DNA of 12,358 nucleotides from an uncultured Megasphaera sp. (GTDB taxonomy: Bacteria > Bacillota > Negativicutes > Veillonellales > Megasphaeraceae): the NCBI GenBank assembly GCA_900548635.1, contig URLP01000044.1:1-12358 (forward strand), given 5' to 3'. Each line of letters opens with the position of its first letter. Positions within the stretch are counted from its first letter, which is position 1. Of the stretch, positions 6,832 through 12,358 are shown one piece after another. A model generated the notes under the pieces. The model was not told the origin of the DNA. It searched no databases and was given only the letters and a program-made list of their open reading frames with translations. A program made the position numbers and the translations under genes.

Positions 6832-8163
6832 ATGTATAAACCGTTAGTCGCCGTCGTCGGGCGCCCGAATGTCGGCAAGTCGACGCTTTTCAATGCCATC
6901 GTCAAGAAGCGCATTTCCATTGTCGAAGACATCCCCGGCGTCACACGCGACCGCATTTACTTTGATGCCGAATGGCTCGGTCAGGAATTCACCATGATCG
7001 ATACGGGCGGCATCGAATTCGTCGACTCGGACAACCACATCTTTACGAGCATGCGCTACCAGGCAGAACTGGCCATCCGCGAAGCCGATGTCATCCTCTA
7101 CGTCGTCGACGGCAAAGTCGGCGTCCAGCCCCAGGATGAAGACATCGCCCATATCCTGCGCTCGTGCGGCAAGCCCGTCATCCTCGTGGTCAATAAAATC
7201 GACAGCGTCGAACAGGAAATGAACATCTACGAATTCTACAGCCTCGGCCTGGGCGATCCCATCGGCGTCTCGGCTGTCAACCTGATGAACCTCGGCGACC
7301 TCCTCGATGAAGTCCTCAAATACATCAAGAAGGTCCCGGCTATGGAAGACGACGACGAAGCCATCCACATCGCCCTCGTCGGCCGGCCGAACGTGGGCAA
7401 GTCGTCCCTGACCAATGCCCTCCTCGGCCAGGACCGGGTCATCGTTAGCAACGTACCCGGCACGACGCGCGATTCCATCGATACGCACTGGTCCTATGAA
7501 GGGACGGACTTCGTCCTCATCGATACGGCGGGCATGCGCCGCAAAGCCAAGATCGACCTGCCTGTCGAACGCTACAGCGTCGTCCGCGCTCTGCGCGCCG
7601 TCGACCGCTCGGACATCGCCGTCCTGGTCATCGACGCTACGGAAGGCGTGACGGAACAGGATACGAAAATCGCCGGCTATGTCCATGAAGCAGGCAAAGG
7701 CTGCATCATCGTCGTCAATAAGTGGGACCTCGTCGAAAAGGACAGCAAGACGAGCCATAAATTCGAAGAAGACATCCGCCGCGAACTTGCTTTCCTCCAG
7801 TACGCGCCGATCCTCTTCGCCTCGGCCCTGACGAAGCAGCGCATCAACCGCCTGGCCGACATGGTCAAATTCGTTTCCGAACAGCAGCACATGCGCGTCT
7901 CGACGAGCGTCCTCAACGAACTCATCGAAGATGCCCAGCTGACCAACCCGCCGCCGGCCAAGGGCGGCAAGCTGCTCAAGATTTACTATATGACCCAGGC
8001 CTCGGTCGAACCGCCGACGTTCATCCTCTTTGTCAATGAACCGCAGCTCATGCATTTTTCGTACCTGCGCTTTTTGGAAAACCGCCTGCGCGAAACCTTC
8101 GGCTTCGAAGGGACGCCGATCCGGCTCATCCTGCGCGGCAAGAAAGACGGTGAAAGCTTATGA
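6832..8163 (+). CDS. der: ribosome assembly GTPase Der (EngA)
   Basis: Der is an essential GTPase with two consecutive G domains that acts in maturation of the 50S ribosomal subunit. The 443-residue product shows G domain 1 with GRPNVGKS (10-17), DTGG (57-60) and NKID (121-124). G domain 2 has GRPNVGKS (184-191), DTAG (231-234) and NKWD (296-299). A C-terminal KH-like domain (about 352-437) includes the family segment NPPPAKGGKLLKIYY. The length equals that of typical Der proteins (about 435-490). ATG 6832 follows AAGGA (6820-6824) by 7 nt. The gene starts 22 nt after the terminator tail and overlaps plsY by 4 nt (ATGA). It is complete, with all nucleotide-binding motifs intact. Confidence 0.98.
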   Translation: MYKPLVAVVGRPNVGKSTLFNAIVKKRISIVEDIPGVTRDRIYFDAEWLGQEFTMIDTGGIEFVDSDNHIFTSMRYQAELAIREADVILYVVDGKVGVQPQDEDIAHILRSCGKPVILVVNKIDSVEQEMNIYEFYSLGLGDPIGVSAVNLMNLGDLLDEVLKYIKKVPAMEDDDEAIHIALVGRPNVGKSSLTNALLGQDRVIVSNVPGTTRDSIDTHWSYEGTDFVLIDTAGMRRKAKIDLPVERYSVVRALRAVDRSDIAVLVIDATEGVTEQDTKIAGYVHEAGKGCIIVVNKWDLVEKDSKTSHKFEEDIRRELAFLQYAPILFASALTKQRINRLADMVKFVSEQQHMRVSTSVLNELIEDAQLTNPPPAKGGKLLKIYYMTQASVEPPTFILFVNEPQLMHFSYLRFLENRLRETFGFEGTPIRLILRGKKDGESL

Positions 8164-8783
8164 TCTTCGGCATCGTTTGTCTCGTCCTGGCCTACATCGC
8201 CGGTTCCTTCCCGAGCGGCCTGGTCATCGGCAAGGCACTCTATCATACGGACATCCGCGAATACGGCAGCCATAACACGGGGGCGACTAACGCCTACCGC
8301 GTCCTCGGCGCCGTCGGCGGCCTCCTGGTCCTCATCTGTGATGTCGCCAAAGGCATGCTCGGCGTCTACCTCGGTCAGATGGCAAGCCAGGCGGGTCTTG
8401 GCAGTGCGGACACGCAGATTTACTTCATGATCCTCGGCGGCCTTCTCGCCATCGTCGGTCATTCGTGCTCGATTTTCCTGAAGTTCAAAGGCGGCAAGGG
8501 CGTCGCCACGGGGTTGGGCATCATCCTCTTCCTGGCACCGTGGGAAACGCTCATCGTCTTCTGCGTCTGGGCCGTCATCGTCGCCCTGACGCGCATCGTC
8601 TCCCTTGGTTCCATCGTCGCCGCGGCTCTCGTGCCGATTACGATGTTCCTTTTCCATGAACCGACGCCGCTGACGGTCTTCGGCCTCCTGGCGGCTCTTT
8701 TGGTCATCGTGCGCCATAAGGACAACATCAAACGCCTCCTGCAGGGCAAGGAACTGAAGGTCGAACGAATTAAGAAAAAATAG
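8160..8783 (+). CDS. plsY: glycerol-3-phosphate acyltransferase PlsY
   Basis: PlsY is an integral membrane enzyme that transfers the acyl group from acyl-phosphate to glycerol-3-phosphate, giving lysophosphatidate for PlsC. The 207-residue product is hydrophobic, with several membrane segments. It has the three cytoplasmic signature blocks: GSFPSG (15-20), SHNTGATNAYRVLG (37-50) and the phosphate-loop-like KFKGGKGVATGLG (108-120). RHKDNIKRLLQGKE (185-198) lies near the end. The length is normal for the family. The ATG overlaps the der stop (ATGA), and the preceding bases show only a weak ribosome binding site, so translation is probably coupled to der. No terminator follows; a promoter for the next operon begins two bases after its stop. 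Confidence 0.97.
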   Translation: MIFGIVCLVLAYIAGSFPSGLVIGKALYHTDIREYGSHNTGATNAYRVLGAVGGLLVLICDVAKGMLGVYLGQMASQAGLGSADTQIYFMILGGLLAIVGHSCSIFLKFKGGKGVATGLGIILFLAPWETLIVFCVWAVIVALTRIVSLGSIVAAALVPITMFLFHEPTPLTVFGLLAALLVIVRHKDNIKRLLQGKELKVERIKKK

Positions 8784-8784
8784 A

Positions 8785-8812
8785 TTGATATGTACTAAAA
8801 AACGTGTATAAT
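8785..8812 (+). promoter_or_regulatory. sigma-A-type promoter for rsmD-coaD
   Basis: TTGATA (8785-8790) is followed by a 16-nt spacer and a perfect TATAAT (8807-8812). It is the best promoter match in the window and sits in a 54-nt AT-rich gap between plsY and rsmD. Transcription should start near 8819. The leader then carries AGGTGATCC (8828-8836), which matches the 3' end of 16S rRNA over an extended stretch just before the rsmD ATG. Confidence 0.85.
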
Positions 8813-8837
8813 TAACTATGTATGAGCAGGTGATCCT

Positions 8838-9395
8838 ATGAGAATCATATCCGGCAGTGCCAGAGGAAGGGTCCTGAAATCGCCGAAAGGCATGCTGACC
8901 CGGCCGACCCTGGACCGAACGCGGGAAAGTCTTTTCAATATCCTGGAAAGCAGCGGCGGCCTTCACGGAGCCGCCGTCCTCGATATCTTTGCCGGTACAG
9001 GTGCCCTGGGCCTGGAAGCGCTGAGCCGCGGTGCAGCCTCGGCCGTCTTCATCGACCATTACACGCAGCAGCTCATCCGTCAGAATGCCGCCCTCTGCGG
9101 CTTTTCAGACCGCATCGAAGTGCTGCGCCTCAATGCTGCGAAAGCCCTGGCACGGCTGCAGGGACGCAAATTTGACTACATTTTTGCTGACCCGCCGTAT
9201 AACAAGAATTTGGTGAACGATACAATTGCGTTAATAGGTCAATACGATTTGCTGGCTCCGGACGGCCTGATCCTCATGGAATACAGTCGTCCTGAAGCGC
9301 TCAGAGAGAGCCCTTTGTATGAGATCATCAGAGAAAAATCCTATGGGAAAGAGACGCGGATTGCTTTTATCCGCCGTCGTCAGGAAGGAGTCTAA
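8838..9395 (+). CDS. rsmD: 16S rRNA (guanine-N2)-methyltransferase RsmD
   Basis: RsmD methylates the exocyclic amine of G966 (E. coli numbering) of 16S rRNA with S-adenosylmethionine. The 185-residue product begins MRIISGSARGR, a family signature. It has the SAM-binding motif LDIFAGTGALGLEAL (48-62), an acidic residue at the end of the next strand (VFIDH), and the catalytic DPPY (118-121) of amino-methyltransferases. The length is standard. ATG 8838 follows AGGTGATCC closely. It is the first gene after a strong promoter and lies 4 nt before coaD; rsmD-coaD is a very common pair in bacteria. Confidence 0.97.
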   Translation: MRIISGSARGRVLKSPKGMLTRPTLDRTRESLFNILESSGGLHGAAVLDIFAGTGALGLEALSRGAASAVFIDHYTQQLIRQNAALCGFSDRIEVLRLNAAKALARLQGRKFDYIFADPPYNKNLVNDTIALIGQYDLLAPDGLILMEYSRPEALRESPLYEIIREKSYGKETRIAFIRRRQEGV

Positions 9396-9399
9396 GAAA

Positions 9400-9891
9400 G
9401 TGCGAATCGGTATTTGTCCCGGCAGTTTTGATCCTGTCACCAATGGACACATTGACATATTTGAACGGGGCAGCAAGCTTGTCGACAAGCTCATCGTCGC
9501 TGTCTTTGAAAATCCGTCGAAGAAGCATCTGTTCACGATGGAAGAACGGGAAGATATGCTGCGCGAAACGACGCGCCACATCCCGAACATCGAAGTCGTC
9601 AGCTTTGACGGCCTGCTCAATGAGTATGCCATCGAACACGGCGCGACCATCATCATCCGCGGCCTGCGCGCTTTGAGCGATTTTGAATATGAATTCCAGC
9701 GTGCTCTCTTGATGAAGAAAGTAGAACCGCGCATCGAAACGGTCTTCATCATGACCAGTACCCAGTATTCGTATATCAGCTCGACGGGTATCCGAGAACT
9801 GGCCTGTTTTGGCGGTAAGCTCGACGATATGGTTCCCGATTATGTCGAAAAGAAACTGAGAGAAAAGTTTGCAGACAAGTACAATGCTTAG
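9400..9891 (+). CDS. coaD: phosphopantetheine adenylyltransferase
   Basis: CoaD adenylylates 4'-phosphopantetheine with ATP to give dephospho-CoA, the penultimate step of CoA synthesis. The 163-residue product has the nucleotidyltransferase motif GSFDPVTNGH (8-17, with the TxGH box), RGLRALSDFEYE (88-99) and the C-terminal ISSTGIREL (126-134). The length matches the usual 157-165. The open frame continues upstream inside rsmD to 9319. GTG 9400 is chosen as the start because AAGGAG (9385-9390) precedes it by 9 nt and it places the conserved strand RIGICPGSFDP at the N-terminus, as in homologues. It lies 4 nt after rsmD. Confidence 0.97.
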   Translation: MRIGICPGSFDPVTNGHIDIFERGSKLVDKLIVAVFENPSKKHLFTMEEREDMLRETTRHIPNIEVVSFDGLLNEYAIEHGATIIIRGLRALSDFEYEFQRALLMKKVEPRIETVFIMTSTQYSYISSTGIRELACFGGKLDDMVPDYVEKKLREKFADKYNA

Positions 9892-9904
9892 GAGTGGAGA
9901 ATAC

Positions 9905-10384
9905 ATGAACTCGGATAAACTGTTAGAAGATTTGGAAAGCTTGGTAATGAACGCTTCGAAAGTTCCTTTTAGCAACAAGAAAATGGTCGAAGAAGAAGAA
10001 ATCCTTCAGATCATCGATGATTTGAAAGAATCCATGCCGGCTGAATTGGAACAGTCCAAGAAAGTATTGGCTGAAAAAGATAAGATCATCGCCGATGCCC
10101 AGCATCATGCCGAAAGCATGGTCGCCCAGGCGAAGGATTACATTGCCAAATTGACGGAAGAAAGTGAACTGGTACGTCAGGCACAGGAACATGCCAACCA
10201 GATCATCCAGAATGCCAACGATTCGTCGGAACAGCTGAAAAACAGCTCCATCACCTATGCCGGCGATGTCCTCAAATACGTAGAATCGACCTTGGAAAAG
10301 ACCTTGTCCAGCATCCAGCAGAACCGTGAAAGCCTGCTCAAGAGCAACGGACACCAGGATGACAATACGCAGGACCAGCAGTAA
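9905..10384 (+). CDS. small coiled-coil protein of unknown function
   Basis: This is a 159-residue, charged, Gln/Glu/Lys-rich protein with no signal peptide or membrane segment. Residues about 44-145 look like a long helical coiled coil, with a stretch (AEKDKIIADAQHHAESMVAQAKDY, in parts) resembling V-type ATPase subunit H, F-type subunit b or DivIVA/SepIVA-like proteins. The tail (about 147-159) is polar and probably disordered. I do not recognise a named family with confidence. Similar helical proteins are often annotated simply as 'ATPase' next to coaD in anaerobic Firmicutes. ATG 9905 is chosen over an upstream in-frame start at 9869 because GGAG/TGGAGA lies at 9891-9900. It is 13 nt after coaD, so it belongs to the rsmD-coaD transcript. 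A repeat tract and terminator follow. Confidence 0.8.
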   Translation: MNSDKLLEDLESLVMNASKVPFSNKKMVEEEEILQIIDDLKESMPAELEQSKKVLAEKDKIIADAQHHAESMVAQAKDYIAKLTEESELVRQAQEHANQIIQNANDSSEQLKNSSITYAGDVLKYVESTLEKTLSSIQQNRESLLKSNGHQDDNTQDQQ

Positions 10385-10391
10385 GTAAAAT

Positions 10392-10419
10392 AGTTTTTAG
10401 TTTGCAGTTTTTAGTTTTT
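10392..10419 (+). repeat. tandem heptamer repeat AGTTTTT, four units
   Basis: Four consecutive 7-base units begin at 10392, 10399, 10406 and 10413. Three are AGTTTTT, and the second is AGTTTGC. A fifth unit diverges (AGTAAAA). The tract lies just after the coiled-coil gene's stop and just before the terminator hairpin. It is the only low-complexity tandem repeat I see in the window. Confidence 0.75.
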
Positions 10420-10423
10420 AGTA

Positions 10424-10477
10424 AAAAATGGGATTGTGCATGAGGGGAGTATTCTCTCATGCGGCAATCCCCTTTTT
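10424..10477 (+). terminator. intrinsic terminator, long imperfect hairpin
   Basis: The outer stem GGGATTG/CAATCCC (10430-10436/10465-10471) and inner stem GCATGAG/CTCATGC (10438-10444/10456-10462) are separated by a small asymmetric internal loop (T versus GG). The apical loop is 11 nt. T5 follows at 10473-10477, and an A-run precedes the hairpin, so it could also work on the other strand. It ends the rsmD-coaD transcript and lies 19 nt before the methyltransferase gene. Confidence 0.8.
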
Positions 10478-10495
10478 CATAGATGGGAGAAAACA

Positions 10496-11305
10496 ATGAA
10501 GGAAATTACGTCCCGTGACAATCAGTGGGTCAAATTAGCCTGCGCCGTGAAGCAGAAGAAAGGGCGCAAACAGCATCAGCGCGTCTTCGTCGAAGGCCTG
10601 CGGGTCATTGCCGATGCTGCCGCCATGGCCATTACCGATGCGGTCTGCTTCGTCTCCGAAAAAGGCCGTGCCCTGCCGGGCTTTGACGACCTCTATGCCA
10701 AAGGGCTTGAACTGGGCTGGGATTTTTATGCCGTGACGGACAGTGTCTACGATAAGCTGAAGGATACCAAGACGCCTCAGGGAATCGCTGCGATGCTGCC
10801 CTTTTTTGCCTATACTTTTGATTCCCTGCCGGCTGTCGCACCGGAAAAGGCCGTCCTTTACCTGCGCGCCGTCCAGGACCCGGGCAACCTGGGGACTATC
10901 CTGCGCACGGCGGCTGCTGCCAATGCCGGTGCCGTCCTGCTCAGCGAAGACAGTGTCGACGTCTACAACGACAAGACCATCCGCAGTGCCATGGGGGCCA
11001 TCTTCAAGGTCCCTGTCGTCCAGAACGTGACGGATGAAGAACTGGACCAGTTCTGTGCCGATGAAGACCGCAAAGTCTACGGCACGGCGCCGGAAGGGAC
11101 GGTCTCTTACGTCGATGCCGATTACAGCCAGCCCGTCATCCTGGCCTTCGGCAATGAAGGCAACGGCCTGCCCCAGCCCTTCCTGGACTGCTGCGACGAT
11201 GTCCTGACGATCCCCATGCGTCCCGATACGGAGTCCCTTAACCTTTCGATGTCTGTCGGCATCGTCTTATATAAAGCGTGGGAAAAAAATGGTTTTAAGG
11301 AGTAA
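10496..11305 (+). CDS. SpoU/TrmH-family RNA 2'-O-methyltransferase
   Basis: This is a 269-residue SPOUT-class enzyme that methylates ribose 2'-OH of rRNA or tRNA using S-adenosylmethionine, which binds in a C-terminal trefoil knot. An N-terminal substrate-binding domain (about 1-110) starts EITSRDNQWVK and includes FVEGLRVI. The three SpoU motifs are QDPGNLGTILRTA (127-139, Asn131 and Arg137), FGNEGNGL (218-225) and ESLNLSMSVGIVLYK (246-260). The frame is open upstream to 10436 through the terminator, but ATG 10496 is preceded by GGGAGA (10485-10490) at 5 nt. It resembles TsnR/RlmB-like members; the target nucleotide cannot be told from sequence. It is followed after 2 nt by larB. Confidence 0.93.
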   Translation: MKEITSRDNQWVKLACAVKQKKGRKQHQRVFVEGLRVIADAAAMAITDAVCFVSEKGRALPGFDDLYAKGLELGWDFYAVTDSVYDKLKDTKTPQGIAAMLPFFAYTFDSLPAVAPEKAVLYLRAVQDPGNLGTILRTAAAANAGAVLLSEDSVDVYNDKTIRSAMGAIFKVPVVQNVTDEELDQFCADEDRKVYGTAPEGTVSYVDADYSQPVILAFGNEGNGLPQPFLDCCDDVLTIPMRPDTESLNLSMSVGIVLYKAWEKNGFKE

Positions 11306-11307
11306 TC

Positions 11308-11985
11308 ATGGAAGACAATAAAGAAACACTGGACCTTGGCTTTGCCAAGCTCGACCTGCAGCGCCAGGAACGCTGTGGCTTCCCGGAAGTCGTCTACTGC
11401 GCCGGCAAGACGGTCAGTCAGTCTGTCCGCATCCTGGACGTCCTCATGGGCAAATATGATAATGTCATCGGCACGCGGGCCAGCCGCGACGTCTATGAAA
11501 AACTTGTCGAAAAGCACCCGGCCGCCCAGTACGATGAACTGGCCAAAATGGTCTATCAGCATAAGGACAAGACCGTCGTCAACGGCGACCGCCTCATTTC
11601 CGTCATCACTGCCGGCACGAGCGATATCCCCATTGCCGAAGAAGCGGCCCTGACGGCAGAAATCATGGGCAATCAGGTAGAACGCATCTACGATGTCGGC
11701 GTCGCCGGCATCCACCGCCTCCTGGCACGGGTCGATGATATCCGCAAAGCCAATGTCAATATCGTCGTCGCCGGCATGGAAGGGGCCCTGGCCAGTGTTG
11801 TCGGCGGTCTCGTCGATAAGCCGGTCATCGCCGTGCCGACGAGCATCGGTTACGGTGCCAACTTCCACGGCCTTTCGGCCCTTCTGGCTATGCTCAACAG
11901 CTGTGCTGCCGGCGTCTCCGTCGTCAATATCGACAATGGTTTCGGTGCCGGCCGCCTGGCAGATACGATGAACCGACTGAGGTGA
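11308..11985 (+). CDS. larB: nickel pincer cofactor biosynthesis protein LarB
   Basis: LarB carboxylates and hydrolyses nicotinic acid adenine dinucleotide, the first step in making the nickel pincer nucleotide of lactate racemase (LarA) and relatives. The 225-residue product has the N-terminal LarB block (LGFAKLDLQRQERCGFPE, residues 9-26, then VVYCAGKT). A PurE/AIR-carboxylase-like core follows, with ITAGTSDIP (100-108), VAGMEGALASVVGG (154-167), PTSIGYGANFHG (177-188) and CAAGVSVVNIDNGFGAG (199-215). Cys199 is the likely counterpart of the cysteine that forms the pyridine adduct in the characterised LarB. ATG 11308 follows AAGGAG (11297-11302) by 5 nt. It lies 2 nt after the methyltransferase gene and 4 nt before a larC2-type gene. 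Confidence 0.93.
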   Translation: MEDNKETLDLGFAKLDLQRQERCGFPEVVYCAGKTVSQSVRILDVLMGKYDNVIGTRASRDVYEKLVEKHPAAQYDELAKMVYQHKDKTVVNGDRLISVITAGTSDIPIAEEAALTAEIMGNQVERIYDVGVAGIHRLLARVDDIRKANVNIVVAGMEGALASVVGGLVDKPVIAVPTSIGYGANFHGLSALLAMLNSCAAGVSVVNIDNGFGAGRLADTMNRLR

Positions 11986-11989
11986 GAAA

Positions 11990-12358
11990 ATGGAAACATT
12001 ATGGCAGCTTGAAGCGAATATCGACGATATGAATCCTCAGAACATGGAATACGTCTTCGACCGGATCCTCAAGGCCGGCGCCAACGACGTCTGGGCCATG
12101 CCCATGCTGATGAAGAAAGGGCGCATGGCGTCCATGCTCTGCGTCCTTTGCCGCCGGGAACTGATCGAGACGGTGATCAGCGTCATCGTCAGGGAGACGA
12201 CGTCCATCGGCGTCCGCTATTTCCCGGTCAGCCGCCTGGCCTGCGAACGGCTGATCACGACAGTCCGCATCGACGGCCGGGACCTGCACTGCAAGGTCTG
12301 CCGCTACGGCGGCAAAGTCATCAATATTTCCGCGGAATACGATGACTGCCGCGCGGCA
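11990..12358 (+). CDS. larC: LarC2-type nickel insertion protein, 3' end beyond window
   Basis: The visible 123 residues match the C-terminal (LarC2, former DUF111) part of LarC, the CTP-dependent nickel insertase that installs Ni in the pincer nucleotide. Signatures are LEANIDDMNPQ (7-17), AGANDVWAMPMLMKKGR (29-45), RETTSIGVR (69-77) and the late segment SAEYDDCRAA. The frame is open to the window end, and perhaps 15-25 residues are missing. The ATG at 11990 has GAGGTGA (11979-11985) 4 nt upstream, overlapping the larB stop. No N-terminal LarC1 sequence (the family's usual start with a SGISGDM-type motif) precedes it. LarC2 is therefore encoded as a separate gene directly after larB, unlike a continuous or frameshifted larC. 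Confidence 0.88.
   Translation, partial: METLWQLEANIDDMNPQNMEYVFDRILKAGANDVWAMPMLMKKGRMASMLCVLCRRELIETVISVIVRETTSIGVRYFPVSRLACERLITTVRIDGRDLHCKVCRYGGKVINISAEYDDCRAA

Noticed and set aside
6844..8055. Long minus-strand open frame (403 codons) opposite der
   Set aside because: It is antisense to a complete, fully motif-bearing Der. Its Asp/Val/Arg-rich composition is the complement of GTC/ATC/GAC codons. No family match is visible.
7986..9059. Minus-strand open frame (357 codons) spanning the der end, plsY and the rsmD start
   Set aside because: It crosses a clear promoter and three real genes on the other strand. Its sequence is Asp/Glu/Arg-rich low complexity with no conserved motif.
9319..9399. 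Upstream extension of coaD inside rsmD
   Set aside because: The extra 27 residues precede the conserved first strand of the enzyme and have no ribosome binding site. AAGGAG positions translation at GTG 9400 and gives the family length.
10401..10427. TTTGCA-15-TAAAAA as a promoter for the TrmH-family gene
   Set aside because: The spacing is short, the -10 match is poor, and the transcript would have to pass through the terminator hairpin. It is too weak to list as a feature.
10436..10495. Upstream extension of the TrmH-family gene
   Set aside because: It would translate the terminator hairpin itself, while ATG 10496 has a well-spaced GGGAGA and begins at the conserved N-terminus.
1..12358. 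Mobile elements, CRISPR arrays, toxin-antitoxin or defence genes
   Set aside because: I saw no transposase, integrase, spaced direct repeats, inverted-repeat ends or defence-type domains. Apart from the two tRNAs, nothing suggests an integration site in use.

Overview
The window looks like a housekeeping stretch from the chromosome of a moderately GC-rich, low-GC-lineage (Firmicutes-type) anaerobe. The best guess is a member of the Negativicutes, Megasphaera/Veillonellaceae-like. The reasons are the IspH-ribosomal protein S1 fusion gene, known from Clostridia and Negativicutes, the order scpA-scpB-rluB-FAD oxidoreductase-cmk-plsC-ispH/S1-der-plsY, AGGAGG-type ribosome binding sites, a strong bias to C-ending codons (GTC, GCC, GGC, ATC), and nickel-pincer cofactor (lactate racemase) genes at the end. 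The genus is inferred from general knowledge, not from a database search. All protein genes lie on the + strand.

Layout. (1) 1-265: the 3' part of tRNA-Cys(GCA), a complete tRNA-Leu(UAA), and a strong intrinsic terminator closing the tRNA transcript. (2) 309-6762: a tight operon of seven genes joined by overlaps or tiny gaps: scpA, scpB (condensin partners of SMC), rluB-type 23S rRNA pseudouridine synthase, a HI0933/BaiN-family flavoprotein, cmk, plsC, and a 652-residue IspH-S1 fusion. It ends at a hairpin terminator (6771-6810). A TATAAT box ends 5 nt before the scpA ATG, which has no visible ribosome binding site, so this operon may begin with a leaderless message. (3) 6832-8783: der (tandem-GTPase ribosome assembly factor) overlapping plsY (first acyltransferase of phospholipid synthesis). 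(4) 8785-10384: a near-consensus promoter (TTGATA-16-TATAAT), then rsmD, coaD and a small coiled-coil protein gene. After these come a tandem heptamer repeat and a long imperfect terminator hairpin. (5) 10496-12358: a SpoU/TrmH-family RNA methyltransferase, larB, and the start of a free-standing larC2-type gene cut by the window end.

How the genes work together: PlsY makes lysophosphatidate and PlsC converts it to phosphatidate. Cmk feeds the CMP/CDP pool. IspH makes isoprenoid precursors, and CoaD makes CoA for acyl chemistry. RluB, RsmD, Der, S1 and the TrmH-family enzyme act on rRNA or the ribosome, and ScpAB act in chromosome segregation. LarB and LarC act in building the nickel pincer nucleotide used by LarA-type racemases.

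I found no mobile element, CRISPR array, phage gene or clearly novel multi-gene system. The points most worth a second look are the larB-larC2 arrangement without larC1 between them, promoter-like and ribosome-binding-site-like signals inside ispH upstream of the S1 part, the possible leaderless start of scpA, and the coiled-coil gene next to coaD. No gene is longer than its intergenic context allows, and no gap exceeds about 130 bases.
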